Position numbers and translations under genes: made by a program. From positions 325,816,941-325,880,940 of the forward strand of contig CM054057.1 in the NCBI GenBank assembly GCA_028641055.1: 64,000 nt of DNA, written 5' to 3'. The stretch is from Alopecurus myosuroides. Taxonomy: Eukaryota > Streptophyta > Magnoliopsida > Poales > Poaceae. Shown here piece by piece: positions 10,811 to 20,703 of the stretch. Each line of letters begins with the position of its first letter. Positions within the stretch are counted from its first letter, which is position 1. The notes beneath the pieces were generated by a model. It made no database searches, was not told the origin of the DNA, and saw nothing but the letters and a program-made list of their open reading frames with translations.

Positions 10811-11502
10811 GTCCATCCCCTTCTTCCCCAAGCTCTAGTTCTTACAAGACATTCAAGTGCATTTATTAAGCTCACCAAATCTTCAATTACTCCCATTTCC
10901 TCCACCAAAACTCGTTGATTCTTGGAGAATTGGAGGAGAAGGCCCCGATCTACATCTTCACCAAGTCGTTGTTCATTTCCCTCTCATTCACTTGAGGGGA
11001 TCTAGCATATGGTTTCCTTGTGGAAAATCTAGACACCATTGCTACTCTTAGATTCGTGGTGATTTTTGGGAGCCCCCAATTTGGTTATGGGTGTGCGCCC
11101 CAAGCTTGTTGTAAAGGATTCGATTCCCGCCTCAACGGGGATCAATAGTGGAACGTGGACTAGGCCTTTGTGGCGTTGTTCATCGGAGAATAGGGTGGGG
11201 CATTGGTGGCGTTGAGTAGGCCTTCATGGCGAAACTCATACCTCTCCAACGAGACATACTCCCTTAACAAGGAGGAACTCGGGAATACACTGTGTCTCCG
11301 CGTGCTTCCATTTCGGTTATCTCGTTCCCTCTCCTTTACTTGTGCTTGTATTGTATTTATCGTTGTTCTTGTCATATAGGTAAATTCACCTTAGTTGCAT
11401 AGTCTAAAGAATTTACCTTTGTGTCAAGCCTTAATTTGAAGAAAAAATAAAATTGGTCCTAGCACCTATTCACCCCCTCTAGGTACCCATACTATCCGTT
11501 CA

Positions 11503-12580
11503 TGGTGTCGTTCGCATATTGAAGGTGGGTGACCCCACCCCCGGATGAGATGCCCTACCATACCAGAGATGTGACCGGCCATCTTGGCTTTGTCCAAGAT
11601 AGCCGCGTGGGAAGCCACGACCAGGTCGAAGAGGATGGGGGAAATGGGACCCCCTGTCTCACCCTGCAGGACGATCTAAAATAGGAACCAATGTCCCCAT
11701 TTATGTTAATTGCGGTATTTCCAGTCATGGTGAGTTTCATTACCCACGTGATGAACCGGTCATCAAAACCTCTCCCTTGTAACACCTCGCGAAGGAAGGA
11801 CCAATCCAGACGGTCGTAGGCCTTCTGGAAGTCTAGCTTAAGGAACACCCATTATGGTGGCACACCTTCAACTCATGAACAATCTCGTGAAGTGCTAGTA
11901 TTCCATCATGTATAAAATGTCCCTTAAGGAAAGCAAACTGAAAGGGATGTGTAACGCGCTTAGCCATCATGGTCAGGTGCATTTTACAAACCTTAGAGAA
12001 GATCCTCTGGATAATATTTATAATTGTGATAGGTCTAAAATGGTGGATATCCATGGCACAAACTACTTTCAGGGTCAAGGTTGTCACACCAAAGTTAAGG
12101 AGAGACATCACCAATGTCCCAGTGTAAAATTCCTGGAACATCGGCATAATCACCGCCTGAATAGTCTCCTAGAAGGACTGGAAGATGGAGACCGGAAGGC
12201 CATCCAGCGCAGGGACCGAGTTTGCCTTCATCTCCATCACAGCACGCAGAACCTCCTCGGAAAAAAATGGAACAAGAGCTTCGTGTTCTCCTCTGGAGGA
12301 ACTAAGGCCCCGAGGGACCACGCCTCCTCCGCTAACGCCACCCCAGAGTGGGGTCCCGATGTAAATAACTCCTTATAGGAGGAGTATATATGGGCGGACA
12401 AGTCCTCAGGCGTCTCCAATAGGAGACCGTCAGCCCAAAGGAACGGGATGGAATAGTGCACGAGCCGCCCATTAGCAATGGAATGGAAGTAAGCCTTATT
12501 GAAGTCCCCCTTGAGAATCCAATTCTGTCGACTCCGCTGACGCCAGGACACCTCCTCCCCCGTGTAGATCACCGTAAGGG
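11503..12580 (-). pseudogene. LINE-1 reverse transcriptase, N-terminal half
   Basis: Minus-strand fragments in several frames give recognisable RT blocks: RQNWILKGDFNKAYFHSIANGR (12400-12540), FRPITIINIIQRIFSKV and FAFLKGHFIHDGILALHEIVHE (11870-12050), FLKLDFQKAYDRLDWSFLREVL (11785-11846), and the active-site region, which reads YAND instead of the usual (Y/F)ADD at 11507-11518. Frame changes occur between blocks. The sequence stops two codons after the active site at the Copia-1 LTR. In a live LINE this enzyme performs target-primed reverse transcription in the nucleus. Confidence 0.82.
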
Positions 12581-12899
12581 AGGCTTCAAGGGCACATCAT
12601 TGTAGCCACTCATCCCTGTTAAGCCCCCCGTGTCAGTTGCCAAATCCAGCGTATGAATCTGGCTAAGTAGGGATGCTTTGTTCCTACGAACATCCGCACC
12701 CAGATTGGCTCCCCACCCACACATGAATTGGCGGGAGATCTTGGCACAATAGTGCCAAACATCCACCGCATTGTACACATGTGGGGGAGAAGAAGCAGCC
12801 GTCAGCCACTTAAACCGGACCGCTTCTATGAAGCCCGACTGACTTAGCCAGAAGTCCTCAAAGTGGAAGAGGTTCGGCCTAGGGGGCACCACCCCACCC

Positions 12900-13737
12900 G
12901 ACGACAGGATCAGGGGGAGTGATCTGACCCCACCCGAGTACTGGCCCATAGAGACCACAACGGGAAGGCAGCCTCCCATCCCACCGAGACGAACACCCGA
13001 TCTAACACACTGTGGATAGGGTCTGCCTGGTTATTGGAACAATTATATATCGCACTCACACGCTCGATCTCGATGAGAGCAAGATCAGCGATGCAGTCAT
13101 TAAACAACCGCATCCTAGGGAACTTCACATTATCCGAGCTTTTGTCATCCGACGAGCGAATCAGTTTAAAATCCCTAGCCACGGCCACCGGATCGAGGCA
13201 TCGCTCCACCTTTGCCCTGAGTTCCTATAAGAACTCGAAGGACCTTCGATGGTCCGCAGGTCCATAGACAATAATCACCTCCCACCAAAGGTGACTCCGT
13301 CTATGGGTCAGGGACATGCTCAAGAATAACTCCCCGCGGTCCATATCCTCTACCTAGAAGGTATCCTCCTTTGCACCAAGGAGGATCCCTCCCGAGATTC
13401 CCCTAGCCAGAAGCCATTGCCATGCAAATTTGTGGCGACTAAGGCTCTCCAGTTCCGGAATCGAGAAGTCCTGGCGAATCGTATCCTCAATACCAACTAT
13501 ATCTGGGTCTTGATCCCTTAAGTGCTCTACCAGCCGCCGACGCCAGTTGTCCTGTCCGAACGCTCGCACGTTACAATTAAATAGGATGACATATCGGGCC
13601 CTACCAGAGGTCGAGGGCCAGGACGCTGACTTCATGGGCCTCCCGTGCTTCCTCCCTGTCTGGGAGGATGCCTCGGGATCCGCCACACTACTCTGCAGAG
13701 AAGAGCCTCCACCGTTGGACCCTTCTGCCTCTTGCAC
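12900..13737 (-). pseudogene. LINE-1 endonuclease domain (EEP family), broken
   Basis: The minus strand encodes the N-terminal endonuclease part (ILFNCNVRAFGQDNWRRR, DPDIVGIEDT, SGGILLGAKEDTF at 13354-13737). The C-terminal part, in another frame, covers DFKLIRSSDD, MRLFNDCIADLALIEI, DRVFVS and the final SDHSP (12910-13209). SDH is the catalytic His motif of exonuclease/endonuclease/phosphatase proteins. The usual QET near the start reads IED here. It normally nicks target DNA to prime insertion. Stops and a frame change between the two halves make it non-functional. Confidence 0.8.
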
Positions 13738-14462
13738 GGGTCCAGCGGGTGCCGGGGGGCCCTGCCGCTCACGTCTGCCTGAGCACGAGCCACTGCAAGG
13801 TCCCCCTCATAGATATTCTTAGCTCTAATCGCCTCAATCTGTTCACATCTAGGGCCTTTCTCACCGCGGAAAACAATGTCACAATCTGCCGCCACCTGAG
13901 CGAGATGGTCGAGGTGGACCGAATCGAGAACCAAAAAATGAGAGCTAGAGGGAGGAGAAGGGGGAAGAGATGGAAGGGAGGGGGAAGGTCGAGACGTACA
14001 CGTCCCAAGGTCGCGAGCCGCACGGTAGCGAGACACCACCATCGCCACCGTAGGCACGATCAGTTCATCCCCCATCTTCACGGAGGCGAGCCTCGCACTG
14101 GCACGAGTAGGAGAGGGTGGTGCTTCCCTAGCACGGCCAGTGGGTGGTCACGAGCGTTAGCCATGGGAGTGCTGGAGAAGACCGTGACTGTCTCCACGGA
14201 ACCGGTCACCGGCGTGGAAGGGACCAGTGAGGTGGACCCCCGTGTCGAAGCAAGGGGGTCCCAGGAGATCGGTAGTAGCAGAGCACACGAGGGGAGCGCG
14301 GGGACTCTGGGCCTGAACCACCAGCCCTACACTCGAGGAGTCCTCCTCCACCTCTCTAAGCAAGGAGGAGAGTCCAGCGAACGACCTGAGAGATCCATGG
14401 ACCCCGGGCCCTCACAAAGGTTGGAGCCGTACTGGGAGAGCTGAAGGCCAGGCTATGCGGCG

Positions 14463-15252
14463 CTGAGGAGGGTGGAGCCGTCAGTCACGTCCAGCTTCGC
14501 CGGCGCACTCTGAGGGAGAGTCGCAGGAGTTGGCACAAACTGTCCAGGCGTAGCCTGAAACAGAGCCGCAACCCGAGCCTCCACCCTCCGCGGCAGGAGG
14601 GGGAGGGGAAGAAGCAGGAGCCACTGGCGGAGGGACCGAGCCCTCGTCCTCTCGCTCAGTGTCGTCGAGGAGGTCGTCATCCGAGGACTCATCCTCGCCA
14701 TCCACAGTGATTGTGGTCAACGGAGAGGTCACGGCGAGGAGGCGGGGGGGGGGGGGGGGGGGGGTGGAGATGGAACCCAGGCGCTCGCCATCGGACTCCA
14801 CCTCCACCACCAAGGACCGGCCCGCCCTGCCAAAGAAGAACGACAGCAAGGGACCTAGCAGCTTGGAGCTGTCAGGGACCAAGAAACGGAGACGAACAAG
14901 GCCATCACCCTGTAGGGAGGGCTCGTCCGACTCCGGGAACACCCCCACGGCCATCAGAATCCTCGCCAAGAAGGAGCCGGTCCACACTGAGGAGATGGTG
15001 ACATTCGTGTCAAGGTTGGAAGAAGACTTCGTGATGGGTACCTTGATATTGTGCATAGGAAGCGTGGTAGTGGCCACCCAGGAGTCGGCATTGAGGAGGT
15101 CGAGCGACGGGAAGGCCACCGCGAACTCGTTCGCGGAGACCTCCTTCACCATCCACGACGTCTCACCGTCAAGGCGGACCAACTCCTGCTTGATCGTCTC
15201 ATCCATGATCTCGAACGAGTGGTCGATGTCCTGTGCCGGGGGCATGGTGACG
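14463..15252 (-). pseudogene. LINE-1 ORF1-like protein
   Basis: Read on the minus strand from about 15252 (MATVTMPPAQDIDHSFEIMD), it has a Gag-like domain region (FAVAFPSLDLLNADSW, then ITKSSSNLDTNVTISSVWTG). An acidic low-complexity tail (DGEDESSDDDLLDDTERED) follows, and a polyproline run encoded by a 21-G homopolymer (14744-14764) sits ahead of that tail. It lies upstream of the endonuclease region on the same strand, as expected for the nucleic-acid-binding ORF1 protein of plant LINEs. It is open for over 260 codons, better preserved than the rest of LINE-1. No zinc knuckle is seen. Confidence 0.65.
14744..14764. repeat. Poly-G homopolymer, 21 G
   Basis: An uninterrupted run of G (C on the minus strand) within the LINE-1 ORF1-like region. 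Such runs are prone to length change and to sequencing or assembly error, so the local reading frame is uncertain. Confidence 0.95.
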
Positions 15253-15565
15253 GTAGCCATCACCGTGAAAGAGCGATAATAAGCAATCACCGTCGAAGAG
15301 CAGAAACGTGTAGTTCGATAGCGTAAACACATATTTGGATGGTTAGAAGTATGTTTGTACCTTGGCGTTTTAAAGTTTAAACTCTAAGTTTGACACATGT
15401 TTGTCTTATATAGACGAAATATTCTTCACATTTCTTTTCGATAGCCAGGCGTTAGTACGTGGGATAGGTGTGCCTATGTGCATAGTGGTGAATGTATGGA
15501 AAATTTCTTCGCGCTGTTGGCGCCACATGTAGTTCTAGACGGGCCACAATCAGCCCATTACGCAA

Positions 15566-17360
15566 ATGAGCCCAGACGCGGCTCCCTCCCGCCACGGTCT
15601 CGCCGCCGACCCACTGCCGGCGCTCCGCCGCCTCCGGGCCACCGCGCCACGCGTCTTCGGGCAGCTCCATGCGCTACTCCTCACTACCGGCCTCGCGCAC
15701 CACTCCCCCAACTTCGCACTCCTCCTCCGCCTCGCCTCTCCCTCCGTTCCTTCCCTCTCCCATCGCCTCCAGCTCCTCCTCTGCTCTCCGCTGCCGCCCA
15801 CCGTTTTCCTCGCCAACTCCCTCCTCCTCGCGCACCTCCCCTCCGCGCTCCCTCTCTACTCCCTGCTCTTCCTAGGCGGCGCCGCCTCACCCCCGCTCCT
15901 ACGCCCCAACGAGTTCACCTATCCGGCCCTCCTCCGCGCCTCCCCACCCCGCGCAGCGCTCGCGCTCGCCACCCATTCGCTCAAATTCCTCGGCACTGGG
16001 GCCGCATCCCGCGACCGCGTTCTCGGGGCCGCGCTGCTCGACGCCTTCGCCCGCTGCGGCAGGATCGTGTCCTGCCGCCGGGTGTTCGACAGGATCGTCG
16101 AGCCGGACCTGCCGGCCTGGAACGCGCTGCTCACCGCCCACGCGCGCCGGGCCAGGGACTCGTCGTGCGCCAGAGAGGCCGCGGAGATTCTTGATCTCTT
16201 TGGGTGCATGGTGTCGTCGGCAGTCCGGCCAAACGAGATCACGCTCGTCGCTGTCGTCGGCGCGTGTGGGGAGCTCGGTGCTCTCGGGCACGGTCTTTGG
16301 GCGCACGTGTATGCTCTCAGGCGCAGGCTTACGGTGAACTGCTTCATGGCCACCGCGCTCGTGGAGATGTACTCCAGGTGCGGGAGAATGGACCTGGCGG
16401 AGCATGTGTTCGCAAGCGTTGCGGACCTGGACACACGCTGCTACAACACCATGCTCCAGGGCTTGGCATTCCATGGGAATGGCCATGCTGCCCTCACACT
16501 GTTTGGAAGGATGCGTGCCGAGGGCTTCCTGGTTGATAGCATTACAGTGCTGGCCGTGATGTGCGCGTGTGCCCATGCTGGGTTGGCCGATGAAGGGCAG
16601 TGGATCTTCAACCAAATGGAGATTCAGTTTGAGATCACACCCAGGATTGAGCATTACGGGTGCATGGTTGACATATTGGGCCGAGCTGGTCGACTTGATG
16701 ATGCCGAGAAGCTTATCAGAAGGATGGATATTCCTCCGAACTCCGCAATGTACAGGTCTTTAATACGGGCTTGTGGGATTCATGGTAAGCTAGAGCTTGG
16801 GGAGAAGATGATCGAAGAGCTGATGCGGCTTAAGCCAGAGCAGAGCGGAAATTATGTCCTGATGTCCAACTTCTACGCGAGAATGAGACTATGGGAGGAC
16901 GCCAAGAAGGCGAGGAAGGAGATGAAGGCCATGGGCATTGACAAGAGCCCCGGGTCAAGCCTCCTTGACATCGATGGTGTTCTCCATGAGTTCTTGATGG
17001 GTGACAAGACACACCCTGCCTCGAGGGAGATATATGCCATGATTCAAGAGATTGAGGCCGGATTAAACGGGTGTGGGCACCGGCCGAGCACCACGGCGGT
17101 GATGTTCAACGTCGAGGAGGAGGACAAGGCAGACGCGTTGTCCTACCACAGTGAGAGGCTCGCCATTGCCTTTGCCCTCATCGCTTCCTCTCCAGGTGCG
17201 CCCATCAGGATCATCAAGAACCTCCGGGTGTGCAGTGATTGTCACGAGAGCACGAAGCTCGTGTCCCGGCTATATGGAAGGGAGATCATCATGAGGGACC
17301 GTACCCGGCCGGTTTCATCACTTCAGAGATGGCCGTTGCTCATGTGGAGATTTTTGGTGA
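15566..17360 (+). CDS. Pentatricopeptide repeat protein, PLS-E-DYW class, with terminal frameshift
   Basis: An intronless frame of 601 codons runs from ATG 15566 to the stop at 17369-17371; the feature ends at the ancestral stop, TGA 17358-17360. The Ala/Leu/Arg-rich N-terminus suits an organelle transit peptide. PPR motifs run from about residue 85 to 425 (for example VLGAALLDAFARCGRI, MATALVEMYSRCGRMDLAEHVF, HYGCMVDILGRAGRLDDAEKLI). The E/E+ region and PG box (SPGSSLLDIDGVLHEF) follow, then the DYW deaminase core with HSE (528-530) and CSDCH (556-560). DYW proteins edit C to U in mitochondrial or plastid RNA. A tandem CCGG duplication (17305-17308 and 17309-17312) shifts the frame after residue 581. 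The expected ending (RFHHFRDGRCSCGDFW) is present only in the next frame, ending at TGA 17358-17360. The last zinc-binding CxC and the DYW-like triplet are therefore lost. The site edited is unknown. Confidence 0.92.
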
Positions 17361-17558
17361 CCGATCATTAGTTGTCTGTCTTGTACATTAGAATGTGCTG
17401 TACAGTACATTCTTGTTATTTGACATGTTCTCTGTCGCAGTCGAGTCCAGTCCATTAATCTCTGCCAGATCTCTATTTCTGTTCGTCTGATGTGTTTGTG
17501 TTTGGCTAGGTTGACGTGATATAGTTAAAATTTCTTATGCTTGCAGTTTATTCAAGAT

Positions 17559-17632
17559 GTCTGGGTGGTGTAGTTGGTTATCACGTTAGTCTCACACACT
17601 AAAGGTCCCCAGTTCGAACCTGGGCTCAGACA
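17559..17632 (+). tRNA. tRNA-Val (anticodon CAC)
   Basis: 74 nt fold into a full cloverleaf. The acceptor GTCTGGG pairs with CTCAGAC (one G-T pair), the D-arm region is GTGTAGTTGGTTATCAC, and the anticodon stem is TTAGT/ACTAA with loop CTCACAC (anticodon CAC at 17593-17595). The T arm is CCCAG/CTGGG with loop TTCGAAC, and the discriminator base is A. The internal A box (TGGTGTAGTTGG) and B box (GTTCGAACC) are intact, and 3' CCA is not encoded. The features fit a nuclear cytosolic tRNA reading GUG valine codons. It lies 187 bp downstream of the PPR stop. Confidence 0.95.
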
Positions 17633-17636
17633 AACA

Positions 17637-17648
17637 TTTTTTTTTTTT
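17637..17648 (+). terminator. Pol III terminator of tRNA-Val
   Basis: A run of 12 T begins 4 nt after the tRNA 3' end, a strong RNA polymerase III termination signal. Confidence 0.85.
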
Positions 17649-18557
17649 GCGTGGAAAACTCTGACCCCTTCCGTAGGAAGCAATTTGTATTTTAACTTGG
17701 AAAACCTCTAGGGCGTCTGCAAGAGCTAGCTTTTATTTAGCGGAACGGCCGAAGTCTCTCTCTAAATCACAATCAGACAATCTCCTTCAGAATCATGCAG
17801 TGCTTCCCACGGGATGGTTCGCCATTGAGATATCTTTAATCACATTGAGGCAATCACGTGTAGCTTTCGCTCAGGCTTGAGCTTCCAAAACCTCGGGCTC
17901 GGCCAAGAATTGTCCCCGGCTGTTCCACATGAATTTTAACAGACCAGGCTGCATTCACCCTCTGCGTCCATCGAGTTGCCATCCTACTGTCCCTAGCTGA
18001 GCTGATGTTGATGCTACAGTGAAACACATTTTGCTCAAATATAACTTTGCCGTAGCAAAAGACCCATGCATACACCTATACTTGGACAAATGGAAGTAAG
18101 TATTTTGGAACAGAGGGAGTAGTGTAGCAATATTTTATAATCGCCATCTGCCAATCTCCGGTGATCATTCTTATTTGGAAAAACCTTTAGGTGAACTTTA
18201 TCACGTCTGCAATATCCTACTCCAAGAGCTAGCTGGGCTGTGGATATTTCATATAGTTAAAGTTACTGAATCATCATGTTGGTGCTACACTGAAACAGCA
18301 ATGCCAACTCATTTCACCTCAATAACACATTTTTGCTCAAATATAACCTTTGTCATACCAAAAGTCATAGGAGTGGTCATAATAATATTATAGCATCTCT
18401 AGCGATCATTTCACTGAGCACAATCCAGCAGCAAAAGACATAAAATATGTATTCATGTTGTGGCAAAAGACAGCTGGTTCTGGTCTGCAACAGCAGCTTT
18501 AGTAGATTTCATATTCCTAGGCAGCGAAAGTCCTATTCTGACTCTGGCTATATGGGC
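17649..18557. other. Intergenic DNA between tRNA-Val and TIM8, with a Stowaway end
   Basis: No gene is seen. At 18078-18119 the sequence TATTTTGGAACAGAGGGAG followed by TA looks like one end of a Stowaway MITE (Tc1/mariner type). The matching second end was not found nearby, so it is a fragment. The part closest to 18557 should include the TIM8 3' UTR. Confidence 0.55.
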
Positions 18558-20521
18558 CTATTGCTTCTGAAACCGTTTCAATATGAGCATCTTAACTTCC
18601 ACAAAGCGTTTTGCGCAGTTGGACAGGCAAGATGCTTCGCTGTTGCTGAAGCTGCTCCCAATGCTTCCGGTGATGCATTTGTCCCAGCAGGTGTCAGTCA
18701 GCTTCGCTACAACCTCGTTTGCCATGGCCTTCCTCTTCTCCTCCTGTAGAGAGAGAAAATGTATGTGGTGATGAAGATTGTTGCAGAAGTAAAATCATCA
18801 TGGCAGACTGCCTAAATAAGAGATTTTAAAAGAGAAGCTAGTGCACAAATCTTAGTTGCAAATGCCACCGATGATGGTCCTACTTCAAAAGACAACAAGA
18901 TAAAAAAAAAGGTCTTATAAAAAGGGACGGAGGGAGTATTCATTAACTGCAAGTCCTTTACAGGGAGAGGGGGAAAAGAGTTGCAAGTAATGTAATACAA
19001 TTTAATGAGCATATAGCATAAGCAGGTCAACTTCTTCCCATTTTCAAAATCAGAAATTCGTGATGAGGGTCCCTGCAGCATGCTAGATGAAAATACTAGC
19101 CACACTCTAATAGTTCGCTTGAAATTAGACCATGTGATCCACTATTCTTCCATTTAAATTAGGTTGCAAGTGTAAAATGTGTACTTTGATGCTATTTCTA
19201 ATGAAATAAATTTCTAGCAGATAATTGACCAGGAGCTGATGCTTGCCACATAGGATACCAAGTTGTATGTGCCAGGTTTCTTTTCTACATAGGGAAGGAT
19301 ATCTGTTTATATACGAGTGTTTTGTATTACCGCAACAAAACATTCATATAGTTTCGCTTGAAATTCGACCATGTGATCCACTATTCTTCCTCTTAAACTG
19401 GGTTGCAAGTGTAAAATGTGTACTTTCATGCTATTTGTAATGAAATAAATTTCTAGCACATAATTGACCAGGAACTGAAGCTTGCCAGATAGGATAGTAA
19501 ATTGCATGCGCCAGTTTCTTTTCTACATAAGGAACGGTAGCTGCTTATATACGAGTGTTTTGTATTACCGCAACAAGTTGTATTTGTCACTTTCTTTTGC
19601 ATTTGGTTATATCATGCAAAGTCCGATGCTACTTCAAATCTCGCAACTTATATGCAACTGTTTCACATGGCAAAACAATACACAAGTTTCCCTCCTATAA
19701 CCATCAGAAATTCTGGATGTAAATCACTTAGTTAAGCAACATGATCTTGAAGAAATAATATGCATCAATATAGCTCAAGACAGGGAAGCACTGATTACAA
19801 ATTTGCAAAAAGCAACAAAGTAGCCCCGTTGTATAATTACAGATGGACTCGTTATTCAGGCTATTCTACTTCTAATGAATGATGTTCATGATTATAATTA
19901 CAGATGCACTTGGTATAGTTACAGAGTCCAGATGGTTTAGTTTTTCTACAACAGATTTGGGGCCTTTTCAGGATCTGGACCAGCCTACCAACTATGAGAA
20001 CAGTAAAATCACTTTTGGTGGGATGCCTCTTGACAACATATTGTTCCTAAACGGACCTACAATATGTAATGCAGATTTCAACCTGAATTGTAACCTGCAG
20101 CACATCTCTGAACCCCAAATTCAGGATCAATATTCCTGAATTTGGATGCCAAGAAATTATAGTACGCAGATGAATCTGCTTAACAACGAAAATCAGTCGG
20201 CGCGAGTTTCACATCTCCAATAGACCTGTACCAAATCTGAGCACAAAATAGATCACAAAGGGGTCAAGGAGGCGCCAGATCACCCGTTTTCTCTCGACGA
20301 TTACATTACATCGCACTAAATTAGCGCAGACAAAACACTGTACTGCTACCCAGGACCCTGATGGCCGACGGGCACTACCAGGAATCAAGAATATGGGGTT
20401 TCCCCTGTTACCCTGGCAACGGAGTAGGTTTAGGGTTTAGGTCTAGGCGTAGGGGTTAGCAGGTGGTAGTTACCTCTAAGAGCGCGTGCAGCCTCGGGTT
20501 GCTGAGAGCTGAAGCATCCAT
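18558..20521 (-). CDS. TIM8: Mitochondrial import inner membrane translocase subunit TIM8
   Basis: Two exons on the minus strand: exon 1 20474-20521 (16 codons, MDASALSNPRLHALLE) and exon 2 18558-18743 (61 codons plus stop). The donor is GAG|GTAACT and the acceptor CTACAG|GAGGAG. The 77-residue product has the usual small-TIM length and the twin CX3C motifs CWDKC and CLSNC (zf-Tim10/DDP family). Ser/Lys-rich flanks and the KRF ending fit TIM8 better than TIM13. TIM8 acts with TIM13 in the intermembrane space, chaperoning hydrophobic precursors from TOM to TIM22. The 1.73-kb intron holds a 239-bp direct duplication and a Stowaway end. The start is the first ATG and gives a typical TIM8 N-terminus. 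A LINE lies 183 bp upstream of the start codon. Confidence 0.92.
18900..18937. repeat. Stowaway MITE end in the TIM8 intron
   Basis: TCTTATAAAAAGGGACGGAGGGAG followed by TA is a typical Stowaway terminus. No partner end is visible within the intron, so it is a remnant. Confidence 0.6.
19114..19576. repeat. Direct duplication of ~239 bp in the TIM8 intron
   Basis: Copy 1 (19114-19352) and copy 2 (19353-19576) both start TTCGCTTGAAATT, share GACCATGTGATCCACTATTC, and end around TGTATTACCGCAACAA. They differ at scattered bases, so this is an old tandem duplication. No coding function is seen; it lies wholly in the intron. Confidence 0.9.
20426..20447 (-). promoter_or_regulatory. Telo-box-like element just inside TIM8 intron 1
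   Basis: The + strand reads GGTTTAGGGTTTAGG, which on the gene strand is CCTAAACCCTAAACC, a plant telo-box. It starts about 25 bp downstream of exon 1. Telo-boxes near the start of plant genes are known in translation and organelle-biogenesis genes. A role here is inference. Confidence 0.5.
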
Positions 20522-20703
20522 GGCTCGGTTGCGCTCGCGCCCCTGCTATCTCCTTCCTTGCCTTCGCAGGAGAGGGACCTCGCCTTCTGTTTTCCTTTCC
20601 CCTGGAGCAAGAAAGAGGAAGGGAAGGAAGATGAAGATGGAGAAATGAAGGAAAAACTTTTCCTTTTTCTTTAGACGAGGTGGAAGCTATTCGGCCTGTT
20701 TGG

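Larger units (their letters stand above)
299..11502 (+). mobile_element. Decayed Ty1/Copia retrotransposon, SIRE/Maximus-like, with 3' LTR (Copia-1)
   Basis: Coding remnants run in the order gag with coiled coil (301-1509), protease and integrase (1707-2966), a Q/D-rich linker (2976-3622), reverse transcriptase and RNase H (5243-7025), an extra ORF after pol (8320-9772), a polypurine tract and a 3' LTR (10127-11502). PR-IN-RT-RH order is diagnostic of Copia. The coiled-coil gag, long spacer and extra ORF in the env position suit the SIRE lineage (Opie/Maximus type in grasses); the lineage name is inferred from remembered family features. The 5' LTR is outside the window. The element is dead: in-frame stops, frameshifts, an altered integrase residue and two insertions. 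Its right end abuts a minus-strand LINE, so it inserted into that LINE. Confidence 0.85.
10127..11502 (+). mobile_element. 3' LTR of Copia-1
   Basis: The LTR begins TGAAAGAGCATTTCCC directly after the polypurine tract and ends ...CTATCCGTTCA at the junction with LINE coding sequence, giving 1376 bp with TG...CA ends. It contains the second GGTACTACCGG array (10312-10765) and a TATAAATA box at 10803-10810. The 5' LTR is outside the window, so the duplicate end cannot be compared. The 5 bp right of it (TGGTG, 11503-11507) should recur at the left flank of the whole element. Confidence 0.85.
11503..15332 (-). mobile_element. 5' part of an L1-type LINE (LINE-1), decayed, cut by Copia-1
   Basis: Read on the minus strand from right to left it shows an ORF1-like protein (14463-15252), an apurinic-type endonuclease (about 12900-13737), a linker, and reverse transcriptase up to the active site (11507-11518). 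There it meets the Copia-1 LTR. ORF1, EN and RT in that order define a plant L1-type LINE. Multiple frameshifts and stops show it is old. The rest of RT and the 3' end should lie to the left of Copia-1, outside the window. The exact 5' end is not determined. Confidence 0.85.

Noticed and set aside
13547..14444. Plus-strand open frames of up to 258 codons opposite LINE-1
   Set aside because: They are GC-rich antisense shadows of the minus-strand endonuclease and ORF1 regions and show no domain.
15478..16194. 238-codon Pro/Arg-rich frame over the PPR gene
   Set aside because: Out-of-frame reading of the GC-rich PPR 5' half; the PPR frame explains the region.
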